Source of the DNA: Paractinoplanes maris
Lineage (GTDB): Bacteria; Actinomycetota; Actinomycetes; Mycobacteriales; Micromonosporaceae
NCBI RefSeq assembly: GCF_023544465.1
Contig: NZ_JALPVL010000003.1
Span: forward strand, 496,001 to 560,000
DNA: 64,000 bases
Direction of reading: 5' to 3'
Numbering within the stretch: the stretch's first letter is position 1; each line of letters opens with the position of its first letter. The position numbers and the translations under genes were made by a program. The notes under the pieces were generated by a model, which saw nothing but the letters and a program-made list of their open reading frames with translations, did no database searches and was not told where the DNA came from. Of this stretch, positions 56,421-64,000 are shown in pieces.

Positions 56421-57755
56421 ATGATGGAGCAGACGGTGCCGGTCCCGCTCTCCGCCGAGGAGCGGTCGGAGCTCGACCAACTGCGGGCCGAGGTGGCGAC
56501 CCTGCGGCGCCACAGCCGGCGCACGCCTGGGGGTGCGGTGCGCGTGGTTTTCGCCGTGCTGCTGCTCGCCCTCGGTTCGCTGCTCGCCCCGGTCGCGGTG
56601 GCCGCGATCTGGCTGGGCAATCAGGTGCAGGAAACCGACCGGTACGTGGCCACGGTGGCGCCGCTGGCCGAGGATCCGGCGATCCAGCGGGCGGTGACCG
56701 ATCGGATCACCGACGAGATCTTCGCCCGGCTCGACGTCCGCGGTCTGACCGATCAGGCCGCCGACGCGCTGGAGGACCGTGGCGCCCAGGTGGCCGGCAC
56801 GACCCTGCACGCGCTCGCCCCGCCGATCGCCAACGGCGTGCGCGACTTCACCCACGACCGCATCGCCCAGCTGGTGGGCAGCGACCAGTTCGCGCAGATC
56901 TGGACCGAGGCCAACCGGGCCGCGCACACCCAGCTCGTCGCCGCCCTCACCGGTGAGCGCGACGGCACTCTCGTGGTCGAGGACGACACCGTGAGCCTGC
57001 GGCTGCAGCCGTTCGTCGAGGCGGTCAAGCAACGACTGATCGCCGAGGGCTTCACGCTGGCCGAGCGGATCCCGGCGATCGACGTGCAGTTCACCATTCT
57101 GGAGTCGTCCGGGGTGGAGCGCGCCCAAGGTGCGTTCGACCTGATCGACCGGATGAGAGTCGCGCTGCCGGTGGCCGTGCTGGTCCTGCTGACCGTGGGC
57201 GTGCTGCTGGCCCGCGACCGGCGCCGGGCGGTCGCCGGGGCCGCGCTCGGGGTCGCCGGTGGGATGCTGCTGCTCGGCCTCGCTCTGGCGCTGGGCCGCT
57301 CGGCGTACCTGAACGCCATCCCGTCGACCGTGCTGCCGCGCGACGCGGCCACCGTCGTCTTCGACACCCTTGTCCGCTTCCTGCGCACCGGCCTGCGGGC
57401 GGTGCTGGCGGTCGCGCTGGTGACGGCCCTGGTCGCGTACGCCTCGGGGCCGTCGGCCGCCGCGGTCGCCGGTCGCCGCGTCGCCGGCCGCGGGTTCTCC
57501 GCCGTCCGCTCGGGTGCCTGGCGGCTCGGTCTGCGCACCGGGCCGGTCGGCCCGTTCGTGCGCGCTCACAAACGCTGGCTGCGGGTCGTGGTCGCCGCCG
57601 TCGCCGGGCTGGTCCTGGTGTTCTGGGACTATCCCGACGCCCGCGTGGTGCTCGGCATCGCCGTGGTCGCGCTGGCCGTCCTGTTGCTCATCGAACTGAT
57701 CGGCGGCCGCACCCCGCGCCCGCCGGTGCCCACCGAAGGAGGAACCCTCGCATGA
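56421..57755 (+). CDS. Membrane protein with large extracytoplasmic loop, function unknown
   Basis: A 444-residue protein. Residues 1-38 are a charged helix, possibly coiled (AEERSELDQLRAEVATLRRH). Then comes a transmembrane helix (VVFAVLLLALGSLLAPVAVA), an external domain of about 180 residues (ETDRYVATVAPLAEDPAIQR, VTDRITDEIFARLDVRGLTD), three helices (ALPVAVLVLLTVGVLLARDR, AALGVAGGMLLLGLALALGR, LRAVLAVALVTALVAYASG), and two more near the C-terminus. Streptomyces has similar proteins of unknown role. GTG 56418 and ATG 56424 are alternative starts. The predicted transcript from box O7 leaves a 19-base leader. It is coupled to a small gene by overlap. Confidence 0.75.
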   Translation: MMEQTVPVPLSAEERSELDQLRAEVATLRRHSRRTPGGAVRVVFAVLLLALGSLLAPVAVAAIWLGNQVQETDRYVATVAPLAEDPAIQRAVTDRITDEIFARLDVRGLTDQAADALEDRGAQVAGTTLHALAPPIANGVRDFTHDRIAQLVGSDQFAQIWTEANRAAHTQLVAALTGERDGTLVVEDDTVSLRLQPFVEAVKQRLIAEGFTLAERIPAIDVQFTILESSGVERAQGAFDLIDRMRVALPVAVLVLLTVGVLLARDRRRAVAGAALGVAGGMLLLGLALALGRSAYLNAIPSTVLPRDAATVVFDTLVRFLRTGLRAVLAVALVTALVAYASGPSAAAVAGRRVAGRGFSAVRSGAWRLGLRTGPVGPFVRAHKRWLRVVVAAVAGLVLVFWDYPDARVVLGIAVVALAVLLLIELIGGRTPRPPVPTEGGTLA

Positions 57756-57943
57756 AGATGCCGATGCTGCGCAAGAAGCGGCCTTCCCGCCGCCGTCCGG
57801 TGGCCGTGGCCGCGGCCGCTGTCGGGGTGGCCGGTGCGATGGCCGCTCTGATCGCCGGCCTGCGCCGGAAGCGACGGGCCGGCGGAAAGCACGACGGCAC
57901 TCCGGCGCCGGCGTTGACTCCGGTGAGCACAGACGCCCGGTGA
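57752..57943 (+). CDS. Small basic single-helix membrane protein
   Basis: A 63-residue protein: very basic N-terminus (MKMPMLRKKRPSRRRP), a single helix VAVAAAAVGVAGAMAALIAG, then LRRKRRAGGKHD and a Pro/Ala tail. The ATG overlaps the stop of the preceding gene (ATGA) and GAAGGAGGA lies upstream, so it is genuinely translated. It may be a small partner of the larger membrane protein. No family recognised. Confidence 0.75.
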   Translation: MKMPMLRKKRPSRRRPVAVAAAAVGVAGAMAALIAGLRRKRRAGGKHDGTPAPALTPVSTDAR

Positions 57944-57986
57944 CCGTCGATTCCGGCCGCCCGCCACGCTGACGATCAGGCGCCGA

Positions 57987-58042
57987 CAGCGGCGGGCCCG
58001 TAGCCCGCCGCTGGTCGGCGGGCCCGCAGCCCGCCGCTGGTC
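57987..58042. terminator. Tandem 26-bp repeats each forming a hairpin, bidirectional terminator
   Basis: GGCGGGCCCGTAGCCCGCCG at 57991-58010, with CTGGTC after it, is repeated at 58017-58042 with one change (T to C). Each copy folds: CAGCGGCGGGC (57987-57997) with GCCCGCCGCTG (58003-58013), then a shorter second stem. It lies between the convergent small-protein gene and the AI-2E gene, and the last bases touch the AI-2E stop. Confidence 0.75.
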
Positions 58043-59075
58043 ACCCCGCCGGGACGAGCGGGACAGTCTGCCGGTCGCGGGCCGGTGACCGCATCCGGTG
58101 CCAGGCCAGCAGGATCGCGGCGACCGGCGGGGCGATGAAGACCCCGACCACGCCGCCCAGCGCACCGCCGGCCACGGTGACCGCGAGGACGGCCAGCGGA
58201 TGCATGTCCAGGGCGACCCCGAACGCGTAGGGCCGCAGCACGCCCTCCAGGACGTTCTGGGTGATCAGGACGATCACCAGCATCCAGGCCGCCGTCTCGG
58301 GCCCGCCGGAGCCCAGCGCCACGATCACGACGAAGATGGCCGAGAGCCAAGCTCCGATGTACGGGATGAAGGCCGCGACAAAGGTGACCAGAGCGATCAC
58401 CCCCAGCAGGGGCAGCCGCAGGATCGCCGCGCCGGCCGTGATGACGACCGTGTCCATCGCCGCCACCACCGTGGTGCCGACGACGTAGCGGCGCATCTGC
58501 AGAACCGCGACACGCAGCATCTCGCGTCCGGTGGCGGCCGGCACCGGCATCCGGCGCACCAGGCCCTCGCCCAGCGCAGGGGCGTCCTTGAGCAGGAAGA
58601 AGAGGACATAGACGGCGAGCAGGGCGCCGACCAGCAGGCCGAACACCGCGGCCACCCCGTCGAAGGCCAGGCCGGCCGCCCCCAGCAGCAGCTCGTGCCG
58701 CTGCGACGCGTCGAACAACGGGGTCACCGGGTCGGCGCCGGTCGCGTCGCGCACCTCGGTGGCGGCCTGCCGCGCCGCGTCGGCCCATTGGGTGGCGTCA
58801 CCGCGCAGGGCCAGCACCGTCACCACCTCCACCGCGATCAGCAGCACCGGCACGGCCAGCGCGGCCAGGATCGCCGCGAGTCCGCGCCGCTTCGCCCGGT
58901 TGACCAACGGCAGCAGCACCGCGCCGAGCACCACGGCGACGATCAGCGGCGACAGGTAGGGCAGCAGGAGGATCAGCGCCAGGAGGCCGGCCACGGCGAC
59001 GACGACGATGCCGGTGACCATCCAGGCCGCCCGGCCGGTCCGGGCCAGGGCCCGGTTCATGCTCTCGCCGGTCAC
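58041..59075 (-). CDS. AI-2E family transporter
   Basis: A protein of about 344 residues with eight transmembrane helices of the AI-2E/PerM family (AWMVTGIVVVAVAGLLALIL, LPYLSPLIVAVVLGAVLLPL, GLLVGALLAVYVLFFLLKDA, LRLPLLGVIALVTFVAAFIP). The conserved FIPYIGAWLSAIFVVIVALG and LRPYAFGVALDMHPLAVLAV motifs are intact. Members include the TqsA exporter and many sodium or quorum-signal transporters; substrate unknown here. GTG 59075 has GGAAGG nine bases upstream; ATG 59060 and GTG 59084 are alternatives. It follows the HdeD gene by 16-25 bp, in the O8 leftward operon. Confidence 0.9.
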   Translation of the reverse strand: MTGESMNRALARTGRAAWMVTGIVVVAVAGLLALILLLPYLSPLIVAVVLGAVLLPLVNRAKRRGLAAILAALAVPVLLIAVEVVTVLALRGDATQWADAARQAATEVRDATGADPVTPLFDASQRHELLLGAAGLAFDGVAAVFGLLVGALLAVYVLFFLLKDAPALGEGLVRRMPVPAATGREMLRVAVLQMRRYVVGTTVVAAMDTVVITAGAAILRLPLLGVIALVTFVAAFIPYIGAWLSAIFVVIVALGSGGPETAAWMLVIVLITQNVLEGVLRPYAFGVALDMHPLAVLAVTVAGGALGGVVGVFIAPPVAAILLAWHRMRSPARDRQTVPLVPAG

Positions 59076-59100
59076 GGGGACCACCCTTCCCCCGACGACG

Positions 59101-59667
59101 TCAGGCGGTGACGGTGCGCAGGCGGAAGCCCAGCGCGATCTCGGACAGGCCGACCACGATGCCGCTGACGCCGGTCAGCACGATCATCACCCCGAGCGAC
59201 AGACCCGGCGTGAAGACGAAGACCAGCCCGGCGATGACCGACAGGCCACCGACGACCAGCAGCAAGGCGCGGGCACCGCCGGTCTCCTGCAGTCCCATCA
59301 CGAACGTCGCGATGCCGCCGAGCAACCAGGTCAGCGCGACGATGGCGGCCAGCACGCCGAGCGCGGTGACGATGTTGCGCAGGCAGATCACGCCGGCCAC
59401 CACCAGGATCATGCCGACCAGGCCGGACAGCACGCTACGGGCCAGGCCCCGGCCGACCGGCAGGAAGGCGCCGACGATGCGGAACAACCCGGCGAGCAAC
59501 AGCCAGATGCCGACCAGCGCGGCCATCACGCGCAGCGACAGGCCGGGCCAGGCCAGCACCACGATCCCGAAGATCACGCTGAACGCGCCCAGCAGCAGCG
59601 AGGTCCACCAGGGGAAGGGTGATGCGGGCGCCTCTTCACCGGCGATGGTCTGCGACGTCAAAGTCAT
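59101..59667 (-). CDS. HdeD-family membrane protein
   Basis: A 188-residue protein with six transmembrane helices of the HdeD/DUF308 type (WWTSLLLGAFSVIFGIVVLA, WPGLSLRVMAALVGIWLLLA, SVLSGLVGMILVVAGVICLR, GVLAAIVALTWLLGGIATFV, LVVGGLSVIAGLVFVFTPGL, VMIVLTGVSGIVVGLSEIAL). In E. coli HdeD is an acid-resistance membrane protein. ATG 59667 follows GGGAGG at good spacing. The predicted transcript from box O8 starts at 59701. First gene of the HdeD/AI-2E operon. Confidence 0.9.
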   Translation of the reverse strand: MTLTSQTIAGEEAPASPFPWWTSLLLGAFSVIFGIVVLAWPGLSLRVMAALVGIWLLLAGLFRIVGAFLPVGRGLARSVLSGLVGMILVVAGVICLRNIVTALGVLAAIVALTWLLGGIATFVMGLQETGGARALLLVVGGLSVIAGLVFVFTPGLSLGVMIVLTGVSGIVVGLSEIALGFRLRTVTA

Positions 59668-59735
59668 GGTGAGCCTCCCGGAGTGCGTACGCCTCGGATC
59701 GTCCCCGAGCGTCGTCCGGCGAGCCCGGGATCGCC

Positions 59736-59752
59736 TCACCCCGGATGGGTGA
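59736..59752. promoter_or_regulatory. Activator box O8 (TCACCCC-GGA-TGGGTGA), bidirectional
   Basis: Minus: -10 GACGCT at 59713-59708, start 59701, box centre -43, for HdeD/AI-2E. Plus: -10 CAGGGT at 59775-59780, start exactly on the YihY ATG at 59787, box centre -43. It is one of three copies serving divergent promoters with equal spacing on each side. Confidence 0.75.
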
Positions 59753-59786
59753 TGTCGCGCCGGGTCGCGGCGCGCAGGGTGGCGGC

Positions 59787-60614
59787 ATGAGCAGCCGGGT
59801 GCGGGCCGCGGTGGCGTGGGCGACGGAGCGATGGCCGGGCCGGATCATTCTGGGCACCGTCCGGGCCGTCGTGCACCTGGAGATCTTCGACCGGGCCATG
59901 ACGCTGGCGGCCCAGCTGTTCACGTCGATCTTCCCGCTGCTCATCATGATGGCCGCGTTGCTCGGTTCCGGCTTCGACGAGCGGATCGCCGAGCTCATCG
60001 ACGTGCCGGTGCAGACGCGGGAGGTGCTCAGCGAGGCGGTGGGCGGGGGCTTCGGCGCCTTCGGGATCGTGGGTGGCCTGGTGGTGCTGGTGTCGACCAC
60101 CGGGTTGGCGCGAGCCTTCGTCCGGACGTACGCGGTGATCTGGGATCTGCCCCGTCCCCGCAGCAACCCCCGCGACGCATGGCGCTGGCTGCTGGCCGTG
60201 GTCGTGCTGGCCGCCGGTCTGATCGGCGTGCAGGTGCTGACCCGCGCGGCGCCGCTCACCACGCCGTTCGCCGACGTCGCGATCGCCCTCTTCCTGCCGT
60301 GGATGCTGACCGCCCGGCGGATCCCGGCCCGGCACCTGTTGCCGGGCGCCCTGCTCTTCGCGATCGCGATGCAGGCGCTGCGACCGGTCAGTGCCGTCTA
60401 TCTGCCGCACTCACTGGAGGTCAGCGAGGCTCGGTTCGGCAGCATCGGCGTCGCCTTCACCTACATCGGCTGGCTCTACATCGTGTCTTTCGTGTACCTC
60501 GGCACCGCGGCGGCGGGCCAGGTCATCGCGACCGACCCGGGCCGGCTCGGCCGGCTGATCCGCGGGGAAAGCTCACCCGCCGTGGATGGGGACCGCGCCA
60601 CCACCAGCGCGTGA
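59787..60614 (+). CDS. YihY/UPF0761-family membrane protein
   Basis: A 275-residue protein with six transmembrane helices. Family features: LAAQLFTSIFPLLIMMAALL, FGAFGIVGGLVVLVSTTGLA, RAFVRTYAVIWDLPRPRS, WRWLLAVVVLAAGLIGVQVL and FGSIGVAFTYIGWLYIVSFV. The family was once called ribonuclease BN, which is now regarded as a misassignment; it is more likely a transporter or flippase-like protein. ATG 59787 with a leaderless transcript from box O8. It is followed 23 bp later by a sulfatase, in one operon. Confidence 0.88.
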   Translation: MSSRVRAAVAWATERWPGRIILGTVRAVVHLEIFDRAMTLAAQLFTSIFPLLIMMAALLGSGFDERIAELIDVPVQTREVLSEAVGGGFGAFGIVGGLVVLVSTTGLARAFVRTYAVIWDLPRPRSNPRDAWRWLLAVVVLAAGLIGVQVLTRAAPLTTPFADVAIALFLPWMLTARRIPARHLLPGALLFAIAMQALRPVSAVYLPHSLEVSEARFGSIGVAFTYIGWLYIVSFVYLGTAAAGQVIATDPGRLGRLIRGESSPAVDGDRATTSA

Positions 60615-60637
60615 GGCTGCCACCAAGGAGGTACGTC

Positions 60638-62962
60638 ATGCCGAAGCAGTTCGCCGGGAAGGTCAGTCTCGACGTGCGGGACTCCACACCGGACTGGGCC
60701 CCGTTCCTGGCCGAGACGGCGCCTGAGGGCGCCCCCAACGTCCTGATCGTGCTCTACGACGACACCGGGCTGGCCGCCTGGGAGCCCTACGGTGGCCGGA
60801 TCGAGATGCCGACGCTGAGCCGGTTGGCCGCCAACGGGCTGACCTATTCGCAGTGGCACACGACGGCGCTGTGCTCGCCGACCCGGTCGTGCCTGCTGAC
60901 CGGGCGCAACCACCACCAGAACGGCTTCGCGCAGATCGCCGAGGGCGCCCAGGGCTTCCCGGGGCACACCGGGCACATCCCGATGGAGAACGCGGCCATG
61001 GCCGAGGTCCTGCGTCAGCGCGGCTGGAACACCTTCTGGGTCGGCAAGAACCACAACGTGCCGGTGGACGAGTGGGCGATGGGCGGGAGCAAGCGCGGCT
61101 GGCCGCTCGCCCGCGGGTTCGACCGGTTCTACGGCTTCATCGGCGGGGAGACCAACCAGTGGTATCCGACGCTGGTCGAGGACAACCACGCGATCGACCA
61201 GCCGTACGCCCCGGAGGACGGTCACCACCTCTCCAAGGACCTGGCCGACAAGGCGATCGGCTATGTCGCCGACGCCACTCAGTCGGCACCGGGAAAGCCA
61301 TGGTTCCTGTGGTTCTGCCCCGGCGCCAACCACGCCCCGCACCACGCGCCGCAGGAGTTCATCGATCGCTATCGCGGCAAGTTCGACGACGGCTACGGGG
61401 CGTACCGGGAATGGGTTCTGCCCCGGATGATCGAGCGCGGCATCTTCCCCGACGGCACCGAGCTGACGCCGCTCAACCCGATGCCGGACGGCTCGGTGAT
61501 CGACGCCGACAAGGTCCGCCCATGGGAGGAGCTGAGCGACGACGAGAAGCGCCTGTTCGCCCGGATGGCCGAGGTGTACGCGGGTTTCTCGGAGTACACC
61601 GACCACCAGGTCGGCCGGATCGTCGACTACCTGGAGGAGTCGGGTCAGCTCGACAACACGATCATCGTCTACTGCGCGGACAACGGCGCCTCGGGCGAGG
61701 GGTCGCCGAGCGGGTCGGTCAACGAGAACCGCTTCTTCAACGCCTGGCCCGACGACGCCGAGTCGAACCTGGAGATGATCGACCAGCTGGGCAGCCCGTC
61801 CACCTACAACCACTACCCCACCGGGTGGGCGGCCGCGTTCTCCACGCCGTTCCGCATGTTCAAGCGCTACACCTATCAGGGCGGTGTCAGCGACCCGCTG
61901 GTCATCCACTGGCCGGCCGGTATCCGGGCGCGGGGCGAGGTCCGCCACCAGTACCACCACGCGGTGGACATCGTGCCGACCATCCTGGAGTGCTGCGGCG
62001 TCGAGTTCCCGTCGACGGTGCTGGGCTACGAGCAGACGCCCCTGCCCGGGGTCTCGATGAAGTACAGCTTCGATGCCGCGGACGCCCCGACCACCAAGCA
62101 GGTCCAGTACTACGAGATGCTCGGCTCGCGCGGGCTGTGGAGCGACGGCTGGAAGGCGGTCGCCGAGCACGGGCCGATGATCGGCCGCGGCGACTTCGAG
62201 AACGACAACTGGCAGCTCTTCCACACCGACGAGGACCGCTCGGAGGCGCACGACCTCGCCGCCACCCACCCCGACAAGGTCCGCGAGCTGGTCGATCTGT
62301 GGTACGCCGAAGCCGGCAAGTACGACGTGCTGCCGCTCGACGACCGTACGGTGGCCGAACTGGTCGCCGCCCAGCCCGAGGCACTGGTCCCGCCCGGCGG
62401 CACGTATGCCTACTACCCCGGCACGCTGGAGGTCCCCGAGTTCGCAGCGGCGAACACGCGCGGCCGCTCGTTCAAGATCCTGGCCGACGTGGACATCACC
62501 GATCCGGACGCGCACGGCGTCATCTTCGCTCAGGGAGCTCGCTTCGGCGGCCACGCGTTGTTCCTCAAGGACCGCCGGCTCTGGTACGTCTACAACTTCA
62601 TCGGCATCCCCCCGGAGCAGCAATTGATCTCCGCGCGAGAGCTGGAGCCCGGCCGTCAGGTGCTGGGCATGGAGTTCGTCAAGGAGAAGGTGGGCGAACG
62701 GCACGAGACGCACGGCGGCGCCAAGCTCTACGTCGGCGACCAGGTGGTGGCGGAGGGACCGCTGCGCACCCAGCCGGGACACTTCGCGATCGCCGGCGAG
62801 GGCCTGTCGATCGGGCGCGATTCCGGTGACTCGGTGAGCAAGGAATACACACCGCAGTTCCCGTTCACCGGCGGCCGCATCGTCAAGGTCGAGGTCAACA
62901 TCGCCGATGACGTCTACATCGACGTCGAGCGAGCCTTCGCCGCCGCGATGGCCCGCGACTGA
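60638..62962 (+). CDS. Arylsulfatase (774 aa), active-site residues intact
   Basis: A long sulfatase. Metal residues LYDDTGLAAWEPYGG (Asp41-42) and IVYCADNGASGEG (Asp, Asn) are present. Canonical maturation site LCSPTRSCLLTG (Cys79). Catalytic WVGKNHNVP (Lys137, His139) and GANHAPHH are intact. A C-terminal beta-rich domain (RGRSFKILADVDITDPDAHG onward) is like that of the 32135 sulfatase. There is no signal peptide. AAGGAGG stands seven bases before ATG 60638. It is the intact relative of the pseudosulfatase at 48018 and would need the FGE from 36973. Second gene of the O8 rightward operon. Confidence 0.94.
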   Translation: MPKQFAGKVSLDVRDSTPDWAPFLAETAPEGAPNVLIVLYDDTGLAAWEPYGGRIEMPTLSRLAANGLTYSQWHTTALCSPTRSCLLTGRNHHQNGFAQIAEGAQGFPGHTGHIPMENAAMAEVLRQRGWNTFWVGKNHNVPVDEWAMGGSKRGWPLARGFDRFYGFIGGETNQWYPTLVEDNHAIDQPYAPEDGHHLSKDLADKAIGYVADATQSAPGKPWFLWFCPGANHAPHHAPQEFIDRYRGKFDDGYGAYREWVLPRMIERGIFPDGTELTPLNPMPDGSVIDADKVRPWEELSDDEKRLFARMAEVYAGFSEYTDHQVGRIVDYLEESGQLDNTIIVYCADNGASGEGSPSGSVNENRFFNAWPDDAESNLEMIDQLGSPSTYNHYPTGWAAAFSTPFRMFKRYTYQGGVSDPLVIHWPAGIRARGEVRHQYHHAVDIVPTILECCGVEFPSTVLGYEQTPLPGVSMKYSFDAADAPTTKQVQYYEMLGSRGLWSDGWKAVAEHGPMIGRGDFENDNWQLFHTDEDRSEAHDLAATHPDKVRELVDLWYAEAGKYDVLPLDDRTVAELVAAQPEALVPPGGTYAYYPGTLEVPEFAAANTRGRSFKILADVDITDPDAHGVIFAQGARFGGHALFLKDRRLWYVYNFIGIPPEQQLISARELEPGRQVLGMEFVKEKVGERHETHGGAKLYVGDQVVAEGPLRTQPGHFAIAGEGLSIGRDSGDSVSKEYTPQFPFTGGRIVKVEVNIADDVYIDVERAFAAAMARD

Positions 62963-63004
62963 TAGGTTGTCGGCACGCCTACGAGCCCGGAAGGAGGTCG
63001 CATC

Positions 63005-63055
63005 GTGTCCCACGTTTCGCGCCCCTTCCGCGGCCCGGCGTCCCCGCGGATCTGA
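63005..63055 (+). CDS. Possible 16-residue leader peptide before the GNAT gene
   Basis: GTG 63005 lies after a strong GGAAGGAGG and opens a frame MSHVSRPFRGPASPRI that ends in TGA at 63053-63055. A stem (CCCC-GC-GGATC with GATCC-GGGG, about 63042-63062) overlaps the stop. Such a layout can couple translation of a short peptide to the downstream gene. The residues do not point to one amino acid, so a sensing role is uncertain. It may also be chance. Confidence 0.35.
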   Translation: MSHVSRPFRGPASPRI

Positions 63056-63093
63056 TCCGGGGCGCACGCAGCACGCGCCCTGGAGGTCCCGCC

Positions 63094-63996
63094 ATGAGTT
63101 CCGTCGTCTTCCGCCCGCTCGTCGACGGCGAGGAGTCGCTGTTCGACTCCCTGCCCGATCCCCTGCCGCTGCCCCAGATCTCGTACGCCGAGGGTCTGGC
63201 CGGCGGAGGCTTCCACCCCTCCCGCACCTGGGTCGCCCTGCGCGACGGCCGGGTGGTGGGCCGGGCCGCGTGGGTGCTGCCGCCCGGCTCCGTGGGCGGT
63301 CCCTGGCTCGAGCGTTTCGACCTGATCGACACCCCGCGGGTGGGGGCCTCGCTGCTGTCGGCGGCCCACGAGGCGCTGGGCGGCCCGCGCCCCTATTACG
63401 CGGCGTTGCCGGCCGGCTGGCACACGTCCCCGTCGGTCGTCTCGGCGATCGCCCCGGCCCTGGCGGCGGCCGAGTCGGCCGGGCTCGTTCCGCGGGGCGA
63501 GCGGCTCCGGCTGCGCTGGACACCCGGCGGTCCGGCCGACCAGCGGGCACCGGATCCGCTCGTGCGGCCGGCTTCGGGGCCGGCCGAGATCGACGGGCTC
63601 GTGGACCGGATCGCCACCCCCGACGTGCTGACCGGGAGCGAGACGGCCCGAGCCGTGGCAGGCCTCGACCTGGCCCGCGACCCACGTCCCTGGCTCGCCG
63701 GAGAGGCCACCGCCTGGCATGTCGCCCACGACGGGGACGAGCCCCTCGGACTGCTGGGCACGGCGGGGCAGGCGTGCTGGCCCATGCTCGGCTATCTGGG
63801 TGTCCGGCCCGGCCCGCGGTCGGCGGCGGCCCGATCCGCGCTGATCGCCGCCGCGCTCGACGTGCTGGTGGCCGGCGGCGCCGAGGAGGTGGTGGCCGAC
63901 GTCGACGCCGACCGGTCCGATGTGCTGGCCGAGGTGAAACGGGCCGGTTTCCGCCCGGTCCGGGCCCGGCTGACGTTCGAGCCCGCCGGGGCGTAG
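63094..63996 (+). CDS. GNAT-family N-acetyltransferase
   Basis: A 300-residue two-domain GNAT. The N-terminal half (ISYAEGLAGGGFHPSRTWVA, LRDGRVVGRAAWVLPPGS) and C-terminal half (GYLGVRPGPRSAAARSALIA, AALDVLVAGGAEEVVADVDA, VLAEVKRAGFRPVRARLTF) each resemble GNAT folds; the acetyl-CoA loop in the second is weak. ATG 63094 follows CTGGAGG. It is preceded by a possible leader peptide and is not under a copy of the activator box. Substrate unknown. The stop lies four bases before the window end. Confidence 0.75.
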   Translation: MSSVVFRPLVDGEESLFDSLPDPLPLPQISYAEGLAGGGFHPSRTWVALRDGRVVGRAAWVLPPGSVGGPWLERFDLIDTPRVGASLLSAAHEALGGPRPYYAALPAGWHTSPSVVSAIAPALAAAESAGLVPRGERLRLRWTPGGPADQRAPDPLVRPASGPAEIDGLVDRIATPDVLTGSETARAVAGLDLARDPRPWLAGEATAWHVAHDGDEPLGLLGTAGQACWPMLGYLGVRPGPRSAAARSALIAAALDVLVAGGAEEVVADVDADRSDVLAEVKRAGFRPVRARLTFEPAGA

Positions 63997-64000
63997 GGTC

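Noticed and set aside
60476..63685. A minus-strand open frame of about 1069 codons across the 60638 sulfatase
   Set aside because: Antisense shadow; the sulfatase on the plus strand has a perfect ribosome binding site and active site.

Overview
The window is chromosomal DNA of a high-GC actinomycete. Codon third positions are almost all G or C, leaderless genes are frequent, and the families present (TrpB2, ECF42 sigma with its DGPF partner, Ser/Thr kinase-WD40, large LuxR/MalT-type regulators, DUF6082, DUF6325, DUF7144) point to Micromonosporaceae, probably an Actinoplanes relative. The genus is an inference. No rRNA, tRNA, CRISPR array, insertion sequence or prophage was seen.

Left part (1-32 kb): ordinary accessory and metabolic genes. 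In order: the head of a TrpB2 gene; a leaderless TetR with a nitronate monooxygenase; a STAS protein; a coupled PD-(D/E)XK nuclease/partner pair; two GNATs; an orphan MASE1 membrane protein; a LacI-type sensor without its DNA-binding domain; an epoxide hydrolase; a nucleotidyltransferase broken by one in-frame TGA; a class A beta-lactamase-like protein; a secreted beta-helix protein; an ECF42 sigma/DGPF pair; a flavin oxidoreductase; a potassium channel split into two frames; a kinase-WD40 protein followed by a zinc-ribbon protein of lower GC; LysR and putA; a PPOX flavoprotein, a 2-hydroxyacid dehydrogenase and an aminotransferase; and a SnoaL-tailed ECF sigma with a DUF6069 protein.

Right part (32-63 kb): a sulfatase/membrane island. 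It holds four sulfatase-family genes (one has lost key catalytic residues), a formylglycine-generating enzyme that would activate them, a HAD phosphatase, three SulP transporters with STAS tails, two GAP (Sap-type) proteins, a PrsW-like protease, and a set of small stress-type membrane proteins (DUF1269, DUF7144, DUF6069, DUF6325, SHOCT, DUF4203-like, HdeD, AI-2E, YihY). Two large LuxR-family ATPases sit divergently inside it.

The main discovery is that this island is a regulon readable from sequence alone. A 17-bp inverted repeat, TCAYCC-N5-GGRTGA, occurs nine times between 37.9 and 59.8 kb. Each copy is centred 43-44 bp upstream of a predicted transcription start whose -10 element has the form (G/C)ANNNT. 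Three copies lie between divergent genes and fit this geometry in both directions, giving 12 promoters. The half-site GGRTGA resembles the MalT box core, and one copy lies upstream of one of the two LuxR genes, so these MalT-type regulators are the obvious candidates for binding it. The other LuxR gene has its own housekeeping-type promoter. The likely biology is coordinated release and transport of sulfate (or handling of sulfated envelope lipids) together with a membrane stress response; that function is inferred, not shown.
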